This document shows positions 1 through 7,512 of a stretch of 51,105 nucleotides of DNA, one piece after another; the stretch's first letter is position 1, and every line of letters starts with the position of its first letter. The position numbers and the translations under genes were made by a program. The notes beneath the pieces are model-generated. The model made no database searches, had not been told where the DNA came from, and saw nothing but the letters and a program-made list of their open reading frames with translations. The stretch covers positions 1 to 51,105 of the forward strand of contig VHDE01000036.1 in NCBI GenBank assembly GCA_016871515.1. The letters are read 5' to 3'. Origin of the DNA: Verrucomicrobiota bacterium (GTDB lineage Bacteria; Verrucomicrobiota; Verrucomicrobiia; Limisphaerales; SIBE01).

Positions 1-357
1 CGGGCCGGCTGCAAAAGCGACCCCGTCCGATGTTGGATCGGCTGCGGGAGCGCTGTATGTCCCCATGAACGCTGGAAGTCGCAACCCTCGGTCCAGCCCA
101 ACGAGGGCTCGAGCGCCCCCGCCCTGGGACCGTTCGGCTTTGCGGCGCGCGGCCGACAGAAAAACTTCGCCTCGGAGCACCAATTCAGTTTGCGAGTTCG
201 AACTGTCGAGCATCCATCCGCCCTAAATCCTTTCTCGAATCATCCGTGATGTCGCACGCGTGGGACAAAATAAAAACTAGTCAGCATGCAAAAATCTGCA
301 TACACTCGCCCGTCAACAAACAATTTAACCGAGCAAATGGAACGGAGGTGAAAATCC
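1..357. other. gene-less stretch
   Basis: No convincing gene is seen on either strand. Frame 1 of the + strand is open to about position 240 but its composition (many Cys, Trp, Pro, Arg with no hydrophobic pattern) does not look like protein. A CCCCATGAAC motif lies at about 62-71; the same decamer flanks or begins several of the palindromic repeats elsewhere in the window. The last 30 bases lead into the ribosome binding site of the small Lys-rich reading frame. Confidence 0.5.
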
Positions 358-429
358 GTGCCCGAAAAAAATAAAGCAACCAAACCCGCAAAGAAACCCG
401 CAGCGAAAAAATCCGCCAAGAAAAAGTGA
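358..429 (+). CDS. tiny Lys/Ala/Pro-rich basic peptide (23 aa)
   Basis: A GTG-started frame of 23 codons ends at a TGA. It is preceded by a strong Shine-Dalgarno core, GGAGGTG at 344-350, at good spacing from the start. An upstream ATG at 337 in the same frame stops at 349-351, so the GTG is the only start. The peptide has 11 Lys, with alternating KPAKKPAAKK-type runs like the C-terminal tails of histone H1-like and HU-like proteins; no acidic residue occurs after the third position. Such a tail would bind DNA or RNA by charge. Family knowledge: Verrucomicrobiota often carry very small basic proteins of this kind. Function is inferred from composition only; the strong ribosome binding site is the main argument that it is translated. 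Confidence 0.5.
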   Translation: MPEKNKATKPAKKPAAKKSAKKK

Positions 430-535
430 CAGTAACTCGCTTGGCTAGATAAACACGGGGATGGCGAGTCCTGGCAGATCGAAGCAGGACTCCCATCCAA
501 GTCAGAGACTGGTTCCCTTCCTTCTTTCCCTCTTC

Positions 536-1255
536 ATGGCCAGGTTGGTTTTCGACATCGAGACGTCTTCGCTTCCGCTGGAGAATTTCGACGATGCCCA
601 ATTGGAATATCTTTTCAGGGACGCGCAAAAGTTGCCTGACGAAATCGCGCGACAAGCGCGCCAGTCCGAACTGCGGCAGCAACTGAATCTTTATCCGCTG
701 ACCGCGCAGGTGGTCTGTATCGCGATGCTGAACGCCGACACCGCGCGTGGCCAAGTGCTTTTCACAGCGCCGGACTTTGAAACGAATGGAGAGGAGGCTG
801 GGCCCGTCGAGTTCGTCCCCTGCATGGACGAAGTGGAATTGCTCACAGCTTTTTGGGATGTGGCGAAGCATTACGAATCCATCACGACATTCAACGGACG
901 CGGGTTTGATGTTCCATTTGTTTATCTCCGTTCCGCTATCCTAAACGTTCCCATCTCGCGCAAAGACTGGCTGGGTTACCGTTATCAGACCGAGCCGCAT
1001 TGCGATCTTGCCGAGCAACTAACCTTTTATGGTGTCAGTGGACGGGATGGCGCCGGGCGCCGGTTCAACCTCGATTTTTACTGCAAGGCGTTTGGGATTG
1101 AATCTCCGAAGAGCCATGGTGTGACGGGGCTGGATGTGAATTCGCTGCTGGCGGCTGGTTGTTTCCGTGAAATTGCGGAATATTGTCTTCGCGATGTGCA
1201 AGCGACGGTTTTGCTTTATAGAATTTGGAAAGAACGGCTGTCCGGGATCAAGTAA
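536..1255 (+). CDS. predicted 3'-5' exonuclease, PolB-like DEDDy family
   Basis: The 239-residue protein is a DEDD-superfamily 3'-5' exonuclease like those described as related to DNA polymerase B proofreading domains. All three exonuclease motifs are visible: Exo I as FDIET (D7, E9), Exo II as TFNGRGFDVPF (N120, D125), and Exo III as EYCLRDVQAT, where Y216 and D220 give the DEDDy spacing Y-x3-D. Two metal ions held by these acids would cleave the 3' terminal nucleotide of DNA or RNA. The start at 536 was chosen because the family begins immediately before Exo I; the frame is open upstream to 461 but that extension is not protein-like. No polymerase domain follows, so it is stand-alone; the exact substrate is unknown. 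Confidence 0.85.
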   Translation: MARLVFDIETSSLPLENFDDAQLEYLFRDAQKLPDEIARQARQSELRQQLNLYPLTAQVVCIAMLNADTARGQVLFTAPDFETNGEEAGPVEFVPCMDEVELLTAFWDVAKHYESITTFNGRGFDVPFVYLRSAILNVPISRKDWLGYRYQTEPHCDLAEQLTFYGVSGRDGAGRRFNLDFYCKAFGIESPKSHGVTGLDVNSLLAAGCFREIAEYCLRDVQATVLLYRIWKERLSGIK

Positions 1256-1271
1256 GCGCGTCACCTCGCGC

Positions 1272-1338
1272 AGGACAGGCGTCTCGCCTGTCTTGCTCTT
1301 GGCATATGCAAACGCTGGACGGGCGGGACGCCTGTCCT
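1272..1338. repeat. intergenic palindrome, family A (AGGACAGGCG type)
   Basis: Outer arms AGGACAGGCGTC (1272-1283) and the complementary end at about 1326-1338 enclose a left arm that is itself a hairpin (GACAGGCG/CGCCTGTC). Related copies are at 15439-15540 and 31225-31299. The element sits between the exonuclease and HEAT genes and ends about 35 bases before the HEAT ribosome binding site. Confidence 0.8.
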
Positions 1339-1384
1339 ACAGCAGAGGAAGCGTGCGACGAAGACAAAGCGACGGAGGTTTATC

Positions 1385-2548
1385 GTGAAGCGAGCGGTGG
1401 TTTTTGTGGCGTCGCTCGTTGTCGCCGTCGTTCTGGCAAGTTTCCTTGTTCCTGCCCGAGAGCCGAACTCCGTTTCGATTCAAGGCAAGTCCGTTCTGGC
1501 TTGGGCAGCCGAATTGAATGGTTCCACACCAAGCGCAGCGGTCGAGATATTTCGTCAAGCTGGGGAAGAAGCCGTGCCCAGCCTCATTTCCGCTCTTGAG
1601 CAGAAAGGGCCGCTGATAAAGAGGCCGCTCTTCACGATCGCGGGGAAGCTTCCCGACCGCCTGGCCTATCGTCTTGGTTACGCACTTGGCGCGAATGAAA
1701 TCAATCAATCGCGTTCGAGGGCGGCTCAAGCATTGGAAATCATCGGGCCGAAAGCGCGAGCTGCCAGACCAGCTCTGCGCAACGCTCTGTGGGATGCCGA
1801 TTTGAACCTTGCCATGCGCGCCGCGTTCGCGCTGGCAAGTATTGGAGAAGAAGCTGTGCCCGACCTTGTGACGGCATTGAAGGCCGCAAATGCGCAAAGG
1901 CGCGCAATTGCCATCCATGCTTTGGGACGTGTGGGCACGGAAGCGCATCAAGCGGCGCCGGTTCTCATTCAGCTGCTGGAAGATGATACGCCGGAAAACG
2001 CAGACCAAGCCGCCCGAAGCCTCGGCAGAATTGGACGCGGCGCCGTCCCGGAGTTGGTCCCGGTCTTGGGGCACCCGCGGTTTGCCGTTCGTATTCGCGC
2101 AGTCAGTGCCTTCGCCGAAATGGGGCCGATGGCGCGCGAGGCTTTGGGACCACTGATCGAAAGGCTAAAGAACGAAAAGGTCGAAGAGGTGCGAGGACGC
2201 ATTGTTGAAGCGCTCGGGAGGATCCGCCCTTCATCGGAAACAGTTGTGCTCGCGCTCGGCGATGCTTTGAAGGACGAAGATTCCGGAGTTCGAACCAAAG
2301 CCGCGCAAGCGCTCGGCCACGGACTGCAATCAGCAGAACCAGCGGTGCCAGCGTTAATCGACGCGTTGAAGGACGCAAGCACCGGGGTTCGAGTGTCGGC
2401 GGCGGATACATTGGGCACGATTGGCGTGGCGGCCCAAAGGGCGATTCCCGAGCTTTCGGCAATGGCTTCGCACACGAACGAATTAATTGCGCTGCGAGCT
2501 CGAAAAGCTTTGCGGAAGATAAAGCCGGATGACACTTTGGAGCGTTAG
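1385..2548 (+). CDS. exported or membrane-anchored HEAT-repeat protein
   Basis: This 387-residue protein starts with a hydrophobic signal or anchor segment (about residues 4-23, VVFVASLVVAVVLASFLV) and then consists of HEAT/PBS-lyase-type helical repeats to the end. Repeat units of about 30-40 residues recur with the pattern A-A-x-A-L-G-x-I/L-G-x-x-A-x-x-A-x-P-x-L, for example around residues 110-140, 150-180, 185-215 and 305-345. Such solenoids are protein-binding scaffolds; the PBS-lyase name reflects similarity, not enzymatic activity. The GTG start at 1385 is supported by GGAGG at 1374-1379. No partner gene is evident next to it, so the binding target is unknown. Confidence 0.85.
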   Translation: MKRAVVFVASLVVAVVLASFLVPAREPNSVSIQGKSVLAWAAELNGSTPSAAVEIFRQAGEEAVPSLISALEQKGPLIKRPLFTIAGKLPDRLAYRLGYALGANEINQSRSRAAQALEIIGPKARAARPALRNALWDADLNLAMRAAFALASIGEEAVPDLVTALKAANAQRRAIAIHALGRVGTEAHQAAPVLIQLLEDDTPENADQAARSLGRIGRGAVPELVPVLGHPRFAVRIRAVSAFAEMGPMAREALGPLIERLKNEKVEEVRGRIVEALGRIRPSSETVVLALGDALKDEDSGVRTKAAQALGHGLQSAEPAVPALIDALKDASTGVRVSAADTLGTIGVAAQRAIPELSAMASHTNELIALRARKALRKIKPDDTLER

Positions 2549-2562
2549 AACGTTCAGACATA

Positions 2563-2693
2563 ATTTTGTCCTTCATGATTTTGTCCCAATCCGTTTTCAG
2601 CATCTGGAAAAGCAGAGGCCCTTAGACTTAGAGTGGAACGGCTTTGCCCAAAACACCAAGTCGGGAGAGACAAAATCATGAAGGACAAAATCA
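2563..2693. repeat. long inverted repeat (arms about 25 bp) in a gene-less gap
   Basis: The arms at 2563-2587 and 2667-2693 share the core TTTTGTCCTTCATGATTTTG and its reverse complement, about 80 bases apart. The whole 2549-2898 gap has no gene I can support; a 94-codon open frame from 2633 runs across the right arm into the NtrC gene and has no protein character. Each arm also contains the half-palindrome TCATGA. The repeat resembles the other intergenic palindromes in layout but not in sequence. Confidence 0.7.
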
Positions 2694-2898
2694 TCCACTC
2701 ATGGCGCGGCCGGCTTGCTAATCTTTGTCTCGTTGCCAATCTTGTTCAGGCAAATAGCGCTTGGACGAATCAGACCGCACCAAATCTTTTGTCCGCCTCT
2801 GCAACATCCCACGCCACCCACGATTTCGATGCTGCGAGAAAAAACCTGCAAAGTGGCCAGGGGCGGTTATGCTGGGTCAGTTTTGAACTGATCAGACA

Positions 2899-4356
2899 AT
2901 GGACAAGTTGCTATTAATTGATGATGAAGCGGACGTGCAATATTCGTTTCACCGCATTTTCAATTCGCCTGAGATCGAGCTCACGACGGCTTCGAGCGGC
3001 GAAGAAGGTCTGAAACTGATTCCAAAGATCAAGCCGGACTTGGTGATCATGGACGTTCGGATGGGAGGCTTGAGCGGGCTGGAAACCTTGCGACGGTTGC
3101 GCCAAAGCGATGCCAAATTGCCCGTGCTGCTGATGACTGCTTACGGAACAACGCAAACGGCCATCGAAGCCATGAAACTGGGCGCCTACGATTATTTGCT
3201 GAAACCCTTCGATGTGCCGAAGCTAAAGCAAATTGTGGCTTCTGCGCTCGAAGCCGCCCGCGCGATGCGACAAGTCGTTTCTTACCAGCCATTGCTCGAA
3301 TCGGATGATTACGAAGTTGGCATCGTGGGTCGCAGCGAGGGGATGCAGAATGTGTTTAAGTTAATCGGGCAACTGGCCTCATCCGACGCGACAGCATTGA
3401 TTACCGGCGAGAGCGGCACGGGCAAGGAATTGGTAGCACGGGCGGTCTATCATCACAGTAAACGAAGCGATCAACCTTTTATCGCGATCAATTGCGCGGC
3501 GATCCCGGAAAATCTGCTCGAAAGCGAACTGTTTGGACATGAGAAGGGCGCGTTTACCGGAGCGACGAATCAAAGGATCGGCAAGTTTGAGCAGTGCAAC
3601 CGCGGGACCATTTTCCTGGATGAGATCGGAGATATGAGCCTTTCGACGCAGACGAAGATTCTGCGCGTATTGCAATCGGGGACGTTCGAACGAGTCGGAG
3701 GCAACCAGCCGGTGCAGGTGGATGTGCGTGTGATCGCGGCGACCAACAAGCCTTTGGAACAAGCTGTCGCTGCGCGCGAGTTTCGGGAAGATTTGTTTTA
3801 TCGCTTGAACGTCGTGCGCATTCAGATTCCGCCTTTGCGCGAGCGCCGCGAGGACATTCGATTGCTGATTAATTATTTCCTTAGGAAACTTGCTCAAAGC
3901 CAGAACCAGGCGCCTAAGTCAATAGCGCCGGAGGTCACAGCGGCGCTGGAACAATTTCATTGGCCAGGCAATGTTCGCGAACTCGAAAATGTCATCCGGC
4001 GCGCCATCGTCGTGGCCAAAGGAGAGGTGATTCTGCTGGGAGATACGCCGCCAGAAATCATAGCGGCAGGCTCTTCTGGCGCGAGTAGTCCCGTCGCGTT
4101 GGGCTCTTCCGAAAAAGCGCCGGAAAATGAAGATGGAGCTGATTTAGCGTCATTGGCAAAAGCGCTCTTTCGGTGGGCCCGCCAGGATCGCAAACTGAAA
4201 ATCATTCCGGCCGTCGAGCGGGAGTTAATCATTCAGGCCCTGGCCGAAACAAAAGGCAATCAAGTGCAAGCCGCGAAGTTGCTCGGCATTACCCGAGCGA
4301 CCCTCCGCAAGCGCGTCGAGAAATTCGACATCAAACAGGAGCTGTCGATCCGATAG
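2899..4356 (+). CDS. sigma-54-dependent NtrC-family response regulator
   Basis: The 485-residue protein has the full NtrC layout. A receiver domain (1-120) has acidic pocket D8/D9, phospho-acceptor D52, T80 and K102. An AAA+ sigma-54 interaction domain (about 143-375) shows Walker A GESGTGKE (170-177), the sigma-54 contact loop GAFTGA (217-222), Walker B FLDEIGD (239-245) and a conserved WPGNVRELENV near its end. A Fis-type helix-turn-helix lies at about 448-482 (NQVQAAKLLGITRATLRKRV). When phosphorylated it should form a ring that hydrolyses ATP to open sigma-54 promoters. No histidine kinase gene is adjacent, so it is an orphan here. The start has no clear Shine-Dalgarno, but the receiver domain begins right at the ATG. 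Confidence 0.95.
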   Translation: MDKLLLIDDEADVQYSFHRIFNSPEIELTTASSGEEGLKLIPKIKPDLVIMDVRMGGLSGLETLRRLRQSDAKLPVLLMTAYGTTQTAIEAMKLGAYDYLLKPFDVPKLKQIVASALEAARAMRQVVSYQPLLESDDYEVGIVGRSEGMQNVFKLIGQLASSDATALITGESGTGKELVARAVYHHSKRSDQPFIAINCAAIPENLLESELFGHEKGAFTGATNQRIGKFEQCNRGTIFLDEIGDMSLSTQTKILRVLQSGTFERVGGNQPVQVDVRVIAATNKPLEQAVAAREFREDLFYRLNVVRIQIPPLRERREDIRLLINYFLRKLAQSQNQAPKSIAPEVTAALEQFHWPGNVRELENVIRRAIVVAKGEVILLGDTPPEIIAAGSSGASSPVALGSSEKAPENEDGADLASLAKALFRWARQDRKLKIIPAVERELIIQALAETKGNQVQAAKLLGITRATLRKRVEKFDIKQELSIR

Positions 4357-4376
4357 CTTCGCCCCTTAACGCCCCC

Positions 4377-4805
4377 TTAACGCTTCGGTTGCTTGCGCGA
4401 TTTGAGGAACAGGTTAAGGGTGTCGGGATTCTGCTCGAAGAAATGCGCGAGGTCCGCGAGGACTTCCACTGTTGCGGGACTCAAATGATGTTCGATGCCC
4501 TCGATGTCCAGCTTTTGGGTGTCGAGGTCCAGGCCCAGCAGTGAGAAAAACCGGGAAAGGGTCTCATGACGCTTCTGGACGTTGCATGCAACAGCGCGGC
4601 CTTTCTCCGTGAGGATCAGGCCGCGATACTTCTCATAATTTAAGTAGCCAAGTTCGCCAAGTTTTTGGACCATGCTCGTGACCGACGCCTGTTTAACCCG
4701 CAGGGAGGAAGCGATGTCCACAACACGCGCATATCCCTTTTCCTCGATCAACTCGTGAATGCGTTCGAGATAATCTTCCGCGCTTTGGCTGGGCGACGTT
4801 GGCAT
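4377..4805 (-). CDS. mntR: DtxR-family metal-dependent repressor, MntR type
   Basis: The 142-residue product matches the MntR branch of the DtxR family: an N-terminal winged helix (about 8-70, with EEKGYARVVDIA and NYEKYRGLILTEKGR) and a metal-binding dimerisation domain. Residues equivalent to the Mn(II) ligands of Bacillus subtilis MntR are present: D11, E14, H80, E102, E105 and H106 (EGIEHH). With Mn bound it should repress manganese uptake genes, though none is visible here. The start at 4805 (MPTSPSQSAEDYL) fits the family N-terminus better than the upstream ATG at 4850. It is convergent with the NtrC gene (20-bp gap) and divergent from atpB. An SH3-like third domain is absent, as is normal for MntR. 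Confidence 0.9.
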   Translation of the reverse strand: MPTSPSQSAEDYLERIHELIEEKGYARVVDIASSLRVKQASVTSMVQKLGELGYLNYEKYRGLILTEKGRAVACNVQKRHETLSRFFSLLGLDLDTQKLDIEGIEHHLSPATVEVLADLAHFFEQNPDTLNLFLKSRKQPKR

Positions 4806-4838
4806 AAAATTGTCAGCGGCAATTAACCACAAGCGCAG

Positions 4839-4852
4839 TTCATTAGGCAAGC
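4839..4852. promoter_or_regulatory. possible MntR/DtxR-type half-site upstream of mntR
   Basis: Read on the minus strand, GCTTGCCTAATGAA lies about 35 bases before the mntR start and contains TTGCCT-AA resembling one half of the B. subtilis MntR box (TTTGCCTTAAGGAAA). The second half is poor. Autoregulation is typical of the family, but this site is only a suggestion. Confidence 0.2.
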
Positions 4853-4977
4853 ACCTGAATTCTGGAAGCGTACCGGTACCATGGAGGAATCCATTGGCTC
4901 TTCCATTCTGTTGCCATGCAGCATTTCAGCCAACGCTCAAACCGACTTCAAACCGACCCGCTACCTTAAAAAAACGC

Positions 4978-5007
4978 TTGTGAAACATTTCACTATAGGG
5001 CAATTAT
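4978..5007 (+). promoter_or_regulatory. possible promoter/operator upstream of the atp operon
   Basis: The perfect 14-bp palindrome GTGAAACATTTCAC (4980-4993) is followed by an AT-rich stretch. TTGTGA at 4978 with AATTAT 18 bases further on could serve as -35 and -10 elements, leaving a leader of about 70 bases before atpB. An open frame reaches back from atpB to 4881 but lacks family similarity. This is a weak motif-based call. Confidence 0.25.
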
Positions 5008-5081
5008 TCTCCGCTTTCGACCAAACAGGCGCTCAATCGAGCGGACCTTGTGTCGTCGGTGGGAGCGTTTTTCTTAGCTTT

Positions 5082-5987
5082 ATGCTTTTAAAAAAGTTAA
5101 TCATAGCGACGTTGTTTTTCCTGGGAGCTGGAGGGGTGAATGCTTTGGCCGCAGCAGCCGGGGGAGATCATGCCGCTGGAGAGGCGCATGCGCTGCCACT
5201 CCATCCCGTCGAGATTGGAAAAGTCTTTGGGTTTCCCATAACCAATTCAATGCTTGTGACTTGGATCGTGGCGGCAGCTCTAATTCTTTTTGCTCAATTG
5301 GCCACGCGAAATATCCAGAGGATTCCGAGCGGCCTTCAGAATTTCTGGGAGTGGATGGTGGAAAGCCTTCACGATTTCTTGGAGGGCATTATCGGACATG
5401 ATCTGGTTAAGAAGACGTTCTGGTTCTTCGCGACGATTTTTATCTTCATTCTCTTTTGCAATTGGTTCGGCTTGATTCCGGGAGTCGGCACCGTGGGATG
5501 GAAAGTGCAGTTGGCAAATGGAGCGACTGAGTTTCGTCCTTGGTTTCGGGGCGCCAATGCCGATCTCAACATGACTTTCGCCATGGCGATCGTTTTCTTC
5601 GCTTGCTGGACCGTTTGGGCTCTGCAAGCAAATGGCGTCGGCGGTTTTCTGATGCATCTTTTCGGGGCGAAAGGCGATACAACCGGTGCGTTGAAGTTTC
5701 TAATGATTGTCGTCTTTTTCCTGGTCGGGATTTTGGAAGTCGTTTCGATCTTGTTTCGCCCAATTTCGTTGAGCTTCCGTCTGTTTGGAAACATTTACGC
5801 CGGTGAGAGCATGCTCGAAGCGATGGCTGCTGTGGTGCCGAGCTTAGGCTGGCTAATTCCGATTCCATTTTACTTTTTGGAAGTATTGGTTGGATTCGTT
5901 CAAGCAATGGTGTTCATGTTGTTGACGGCTGTCTTCACTCTGTTGATTTGCCAGCACGAGGAAGGCCACGAAAAGGCGCACCATTAG
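5082..5987 (+). CDS. atpB: F1Fo ATP synthase subunit a
   Basis: The 301-residue protein forms the stator half-channel for protons in the membrane. Five or six hydrophobic segments are visible from residue 57 on. The essential arginine is R233 in SLSFRLFGNIYAGE, and the last helices carry the usual polar residues (E267, Q274). An N-terminal stretch looks like a signal peptide followed by a His/Ala-rich loop (residues 1-40, with AAAAGGDHAAGEAHA), a longer N-terminus than in E. coli. The start at 5082 was preferred over the open frame from 4881 because the upstream 67 codons lack membrane or family character. It heads the operon; no atpI gene is seen before it. Confidence 0.95.
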   Translation: MLLKKLIIATLFFLGAGGVNALAAAAGGDHAAGEAHALPLHPVEIGKVFGFPITNSMLVTWIVAAALILFAQLATRNIQRIPSGLQNFWEWMVESLHDFLEGIIGHDLVKKTFWFFATIFIFILFCNWFGLIPGVGTVGWKVQLANGATEFRPWFRGANADLNMTFAMAIVFFACWTVWALQANGVGGFLMHLFGAKGDTTGALKFLMIVVFFLVGILEVVSILFRPISLSFRLFGNIYAGESMLEAMAAVVPSLGWLIPIPFYFLEVLVGFVQAMVFMLLTAVFTLLICQHEEGHEKAHH

Positions 5988-6058
5988 AGCACTTTGAGAA
6001 TTTCGGCGGTTTGACCGTGTTCCATCGCGGGAGCTGCTGAGGAAAGAAAGGAAACAGT

Positions 6059-6277
6059 ATGTTGATACCTATGTTGGCACAGACGACCGGTAACATTCAT
6101 ATCGGTCTTGCGGCGCTCGGCGCTGCGATTGGTGTAGGCTTAATCGGCATGAAGGCTTCCGAAGCCGTGGGACGCAATCCCGGCGCGGCAACGAAGATTC
6201 TCGTTCAGGCCATTTTGAGCACCGCCTTTGCCGAAGGTATTGTGTTCTTCGCCATTTATTTGGCGAAGGGGCAATAA
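6059..6277 (+). CDS. atpE: F1Fo ATP synthase subunit c
   Basis: The 72-residue hairpin of two transmembrane helices forms the rotor ring. The polar loop RNP (residues 39-41) and the ion-carrying glutamate E59 (STAFAEGIVFF) are visible. At the positions that bind sodium in Ilyobacter-type c subunits (Q32 and the S-T after the glutamate) this protein has V and G-I, so it should be proton-coupled; that is an inference from known Na+ motifs. A purine-rich ribosome binding site (GGAAAGAAAGGAAA) precedes the ATG. It lies 71 bases after atpB and is followed by a strong hairpin. Confidence 0.95.
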   Translation: MLIPMLAQTTGNIHIGLAALGAAIGVGLIGMKASEAVGRNPGAATKILVQAILSTAFAEGIVFFAIYLAKGQ

Positions 6278-6283
6278 TCATTG

Positions 6284-6316
6284 GGCGCGGAGTTTTCGAA
6301 CTCCGCGCCTTTCCTT
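6284..6316 (+). promoter_or_regulatory. intercistronic hairpin between atpE and atpF
   Basis: GGCGCGGAGTT (6284-6294), loop TTCG (6295-6298) and AACTCCGCGCC (6299-6309) form a perfect 11-bp stem with a stable tetraloop, followed by TTTCCTTT. It lies directly after the atpE stop. The shape is that of a partial terminator or an mRNA 3' stabiliser, which would raise subunit c output relative to the downstream genes. The T-run is interrupted, so read-through is expected. Confidence 0.65.
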
Positions 6317-6331
6317 TGATCGCGATTTTAT

Positions 6332-6883
6332 ATGGAACAGTATTTATTTCTTGCAGCTGCGGCCCCGGCGTCCGAGGGTGTCGTCGCAGAGATTTCCAAG
6401 CAGTTTGGCTTTCATACCGCGCATTTCATTGCGCAAATCATCAGCTTCAGCATCGTTGCCTTTCTGCTGCATCGCTTCGCTTACAAGCCGATCTTGCAAG
6501 TGTTGGAAGAGCGCCGGCAGCGGATCGCCGAGGGTCTTGCCAATGCCGACAGGATCAAGGCTGAACTGGCCAAGACCGAAGCGGCGCGCCAGGAGGTTCT
6601 GCAACAAGCAAACCTTCAAGCGAACAAGCTGATTGAAGAAGCGCGCGCAGCCGCCGCTCGCGTGCAGGAACAAGAGACACAAAAGGCCATTGCGACCGCG
6701 GAACAGATCATTGCGAAAGCCCGAGAAGCCGCCGCTTTGGATCACGCGCGCATGCTTACGGAATTGAAACGCGAGATTGGCCAGCTTGTCGTGCAAACGA
6801 CAGGCAAGGTCACGGGCAAGGTTCTGACGCCTGAAGACCAAAGGCGCCTGGCGGAAGAAACTACGCGGCAACTTGCGGCGTAG
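6332..6883 (+). CDS. atpF: F1Fo ATP synthase subunit b
   Basis: The 183-residue peripheral stalk subunit has one transmembrane helix (about 28-50, HFIAQIISFSIVAFLLHRFA) after a short N-terminal segment, then a long Ala/Glu/Gln-rich helix (about 55-165) expected to form the right-handed coiled coil that holds the delta subunit and F1. Length and layout are close to ordinary b subunits. One copy is present; no b' gene is seen. It begins 22 bases after the atpE-atpF hairpin and lacks an obvious Shine-Dalgarno. Confidence 0.93.
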   Translation: MEQYLFLAAAAPASEGVVAEISKQFGFHTAHFIAQIISFSIVAFLLHRFAYKPILQVLEERRQRIAEGLANADRIKAELAKTEAARQEVLQQANLQANKLIEEARAAAARVQEQETQKAIATAEQIIAKAREAAALDHARMLTELKREIGQLVVQTTGKVTGKVLTPEDQRRLAEETTRQLAA

Positions 6884-6904
6884 TTCATGCGTATGCAATT
6901 CATG

Positions 6905-7036
6905 TTGCCCCTCCCCATGAACCCATTGGTGGGTAGGGCGGCGTTGCTGCGCCGCCAGTGTCGTGGCTTTGATAAGGCGGCGCAGCAACGCCGCGCTGCC
7001 TTCAGGTTCATGACGAGGGCCAGGGAGAGGGGAGCC
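6905..7036. repeat. GC-rich palindromic element inside the atp operon (atpF/atpH gap)
   Basis: Perfect 19-bp arms at 6938-6956 and 6976-6994 (GCGGCGTTGCTGCGCCGCC and its complement) are nested in outer arms CATGAACC (6916-6923) and GGTTCATG (7005-7012), and further out in a pyrimidine/purine pair (CCCCTCCCC and GGGAGAGGGG). The right purine end lies a few bases before the atpH ATG and acts as its apparent Shine-Dalgarno. It contains no reading frame of its own. Confidence 0.8.
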
Positions 7037-7038
7037 TG

Positions 7039-7431
7039 ATGAAGATTTCCAAACAAGCTCGGCGCGACGCGAAGGAACTGTTTCGCAGTTGTCTGGTGAA
7101 TGGCGCCCTGGATGCAAATCGCGTCCGGCAAGTCGTCCAGCTCGTGACAACCCAGAAGCCCCGGGGTTACATCGCTATCTTGTCTCATTTCGAGCGGCTC
7201 GTGAAATTGGAAGAAGCGCGTCGCACGGCGAAAGTTGAAAGCGCTGCGCCGCTTGCTCCTGATTTGCAAGCGAGCGTTCGGAATGACTTGGCGCGAGTTT
7301 ATGGACCCGGCTTAAACGTTTCGTTCTCGCAAAACCCGTCGCTGATCGGCGGAATGAGAATTCGGGTAGGCAGCGATGTTTATGACGGGAGCATTCAGGC
7401 GCGATTGACTGCGTTGCAAGAGAGTTTTTGA
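7039..7431 (+). CDS. atpH: F1Fo ATP synthase subunit delta (short form)
   Basis: The 130-residue protein is the OSCP/delta subunit that joins the peripheral stalk to the top of F1. The C-terminal signature is clear: NPSLIGGMRIRVGSDVYDGS near residues 99-118. It is shorter than the usual 175-180 residues, with the N-terminal helical domain reduced to about 70 residues. The gene keeps its place between b and alpha, so it is presumably functional. GGGAGAGGGGAG just upstream of the ATG is a good ribosome binding site that belongs to the end of the palindromic element. Confidence 0.9.
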   Translation: MKISKQARRDAKELFRSCLVNGALDANRVRQVVQLVTTQKPRGYIAILSHFERLVKLEEARRTAKVESAAPLAPDLQASVRNDLARVYGPGLNVSFSQNPSLIGGMRIRVGSDVYDGSIQARLTALQESF

Positions 7432-7512
7432 AAAAGGCGATAGGCAACTGGCTTCGAGGCGATAGAAACCTCACGCCTTTAGACTAGCGCCCCATCTGCA
7501 GCCTAGAAATTT

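Noticed and set aside
2633..2917. 94-codon + strand frame before the NtrC gene
   Set aside because: It starts next to an inverted repeat arm, overlaps the NtrC start and lacks codon or family signal.
6059..6277. Sodium-coupled ATP synthase
   Set aside because: The Gln and Ser/Thr residues of known sodium-binding c subunits are absent; the glutamate is followed by Gly-Ile.
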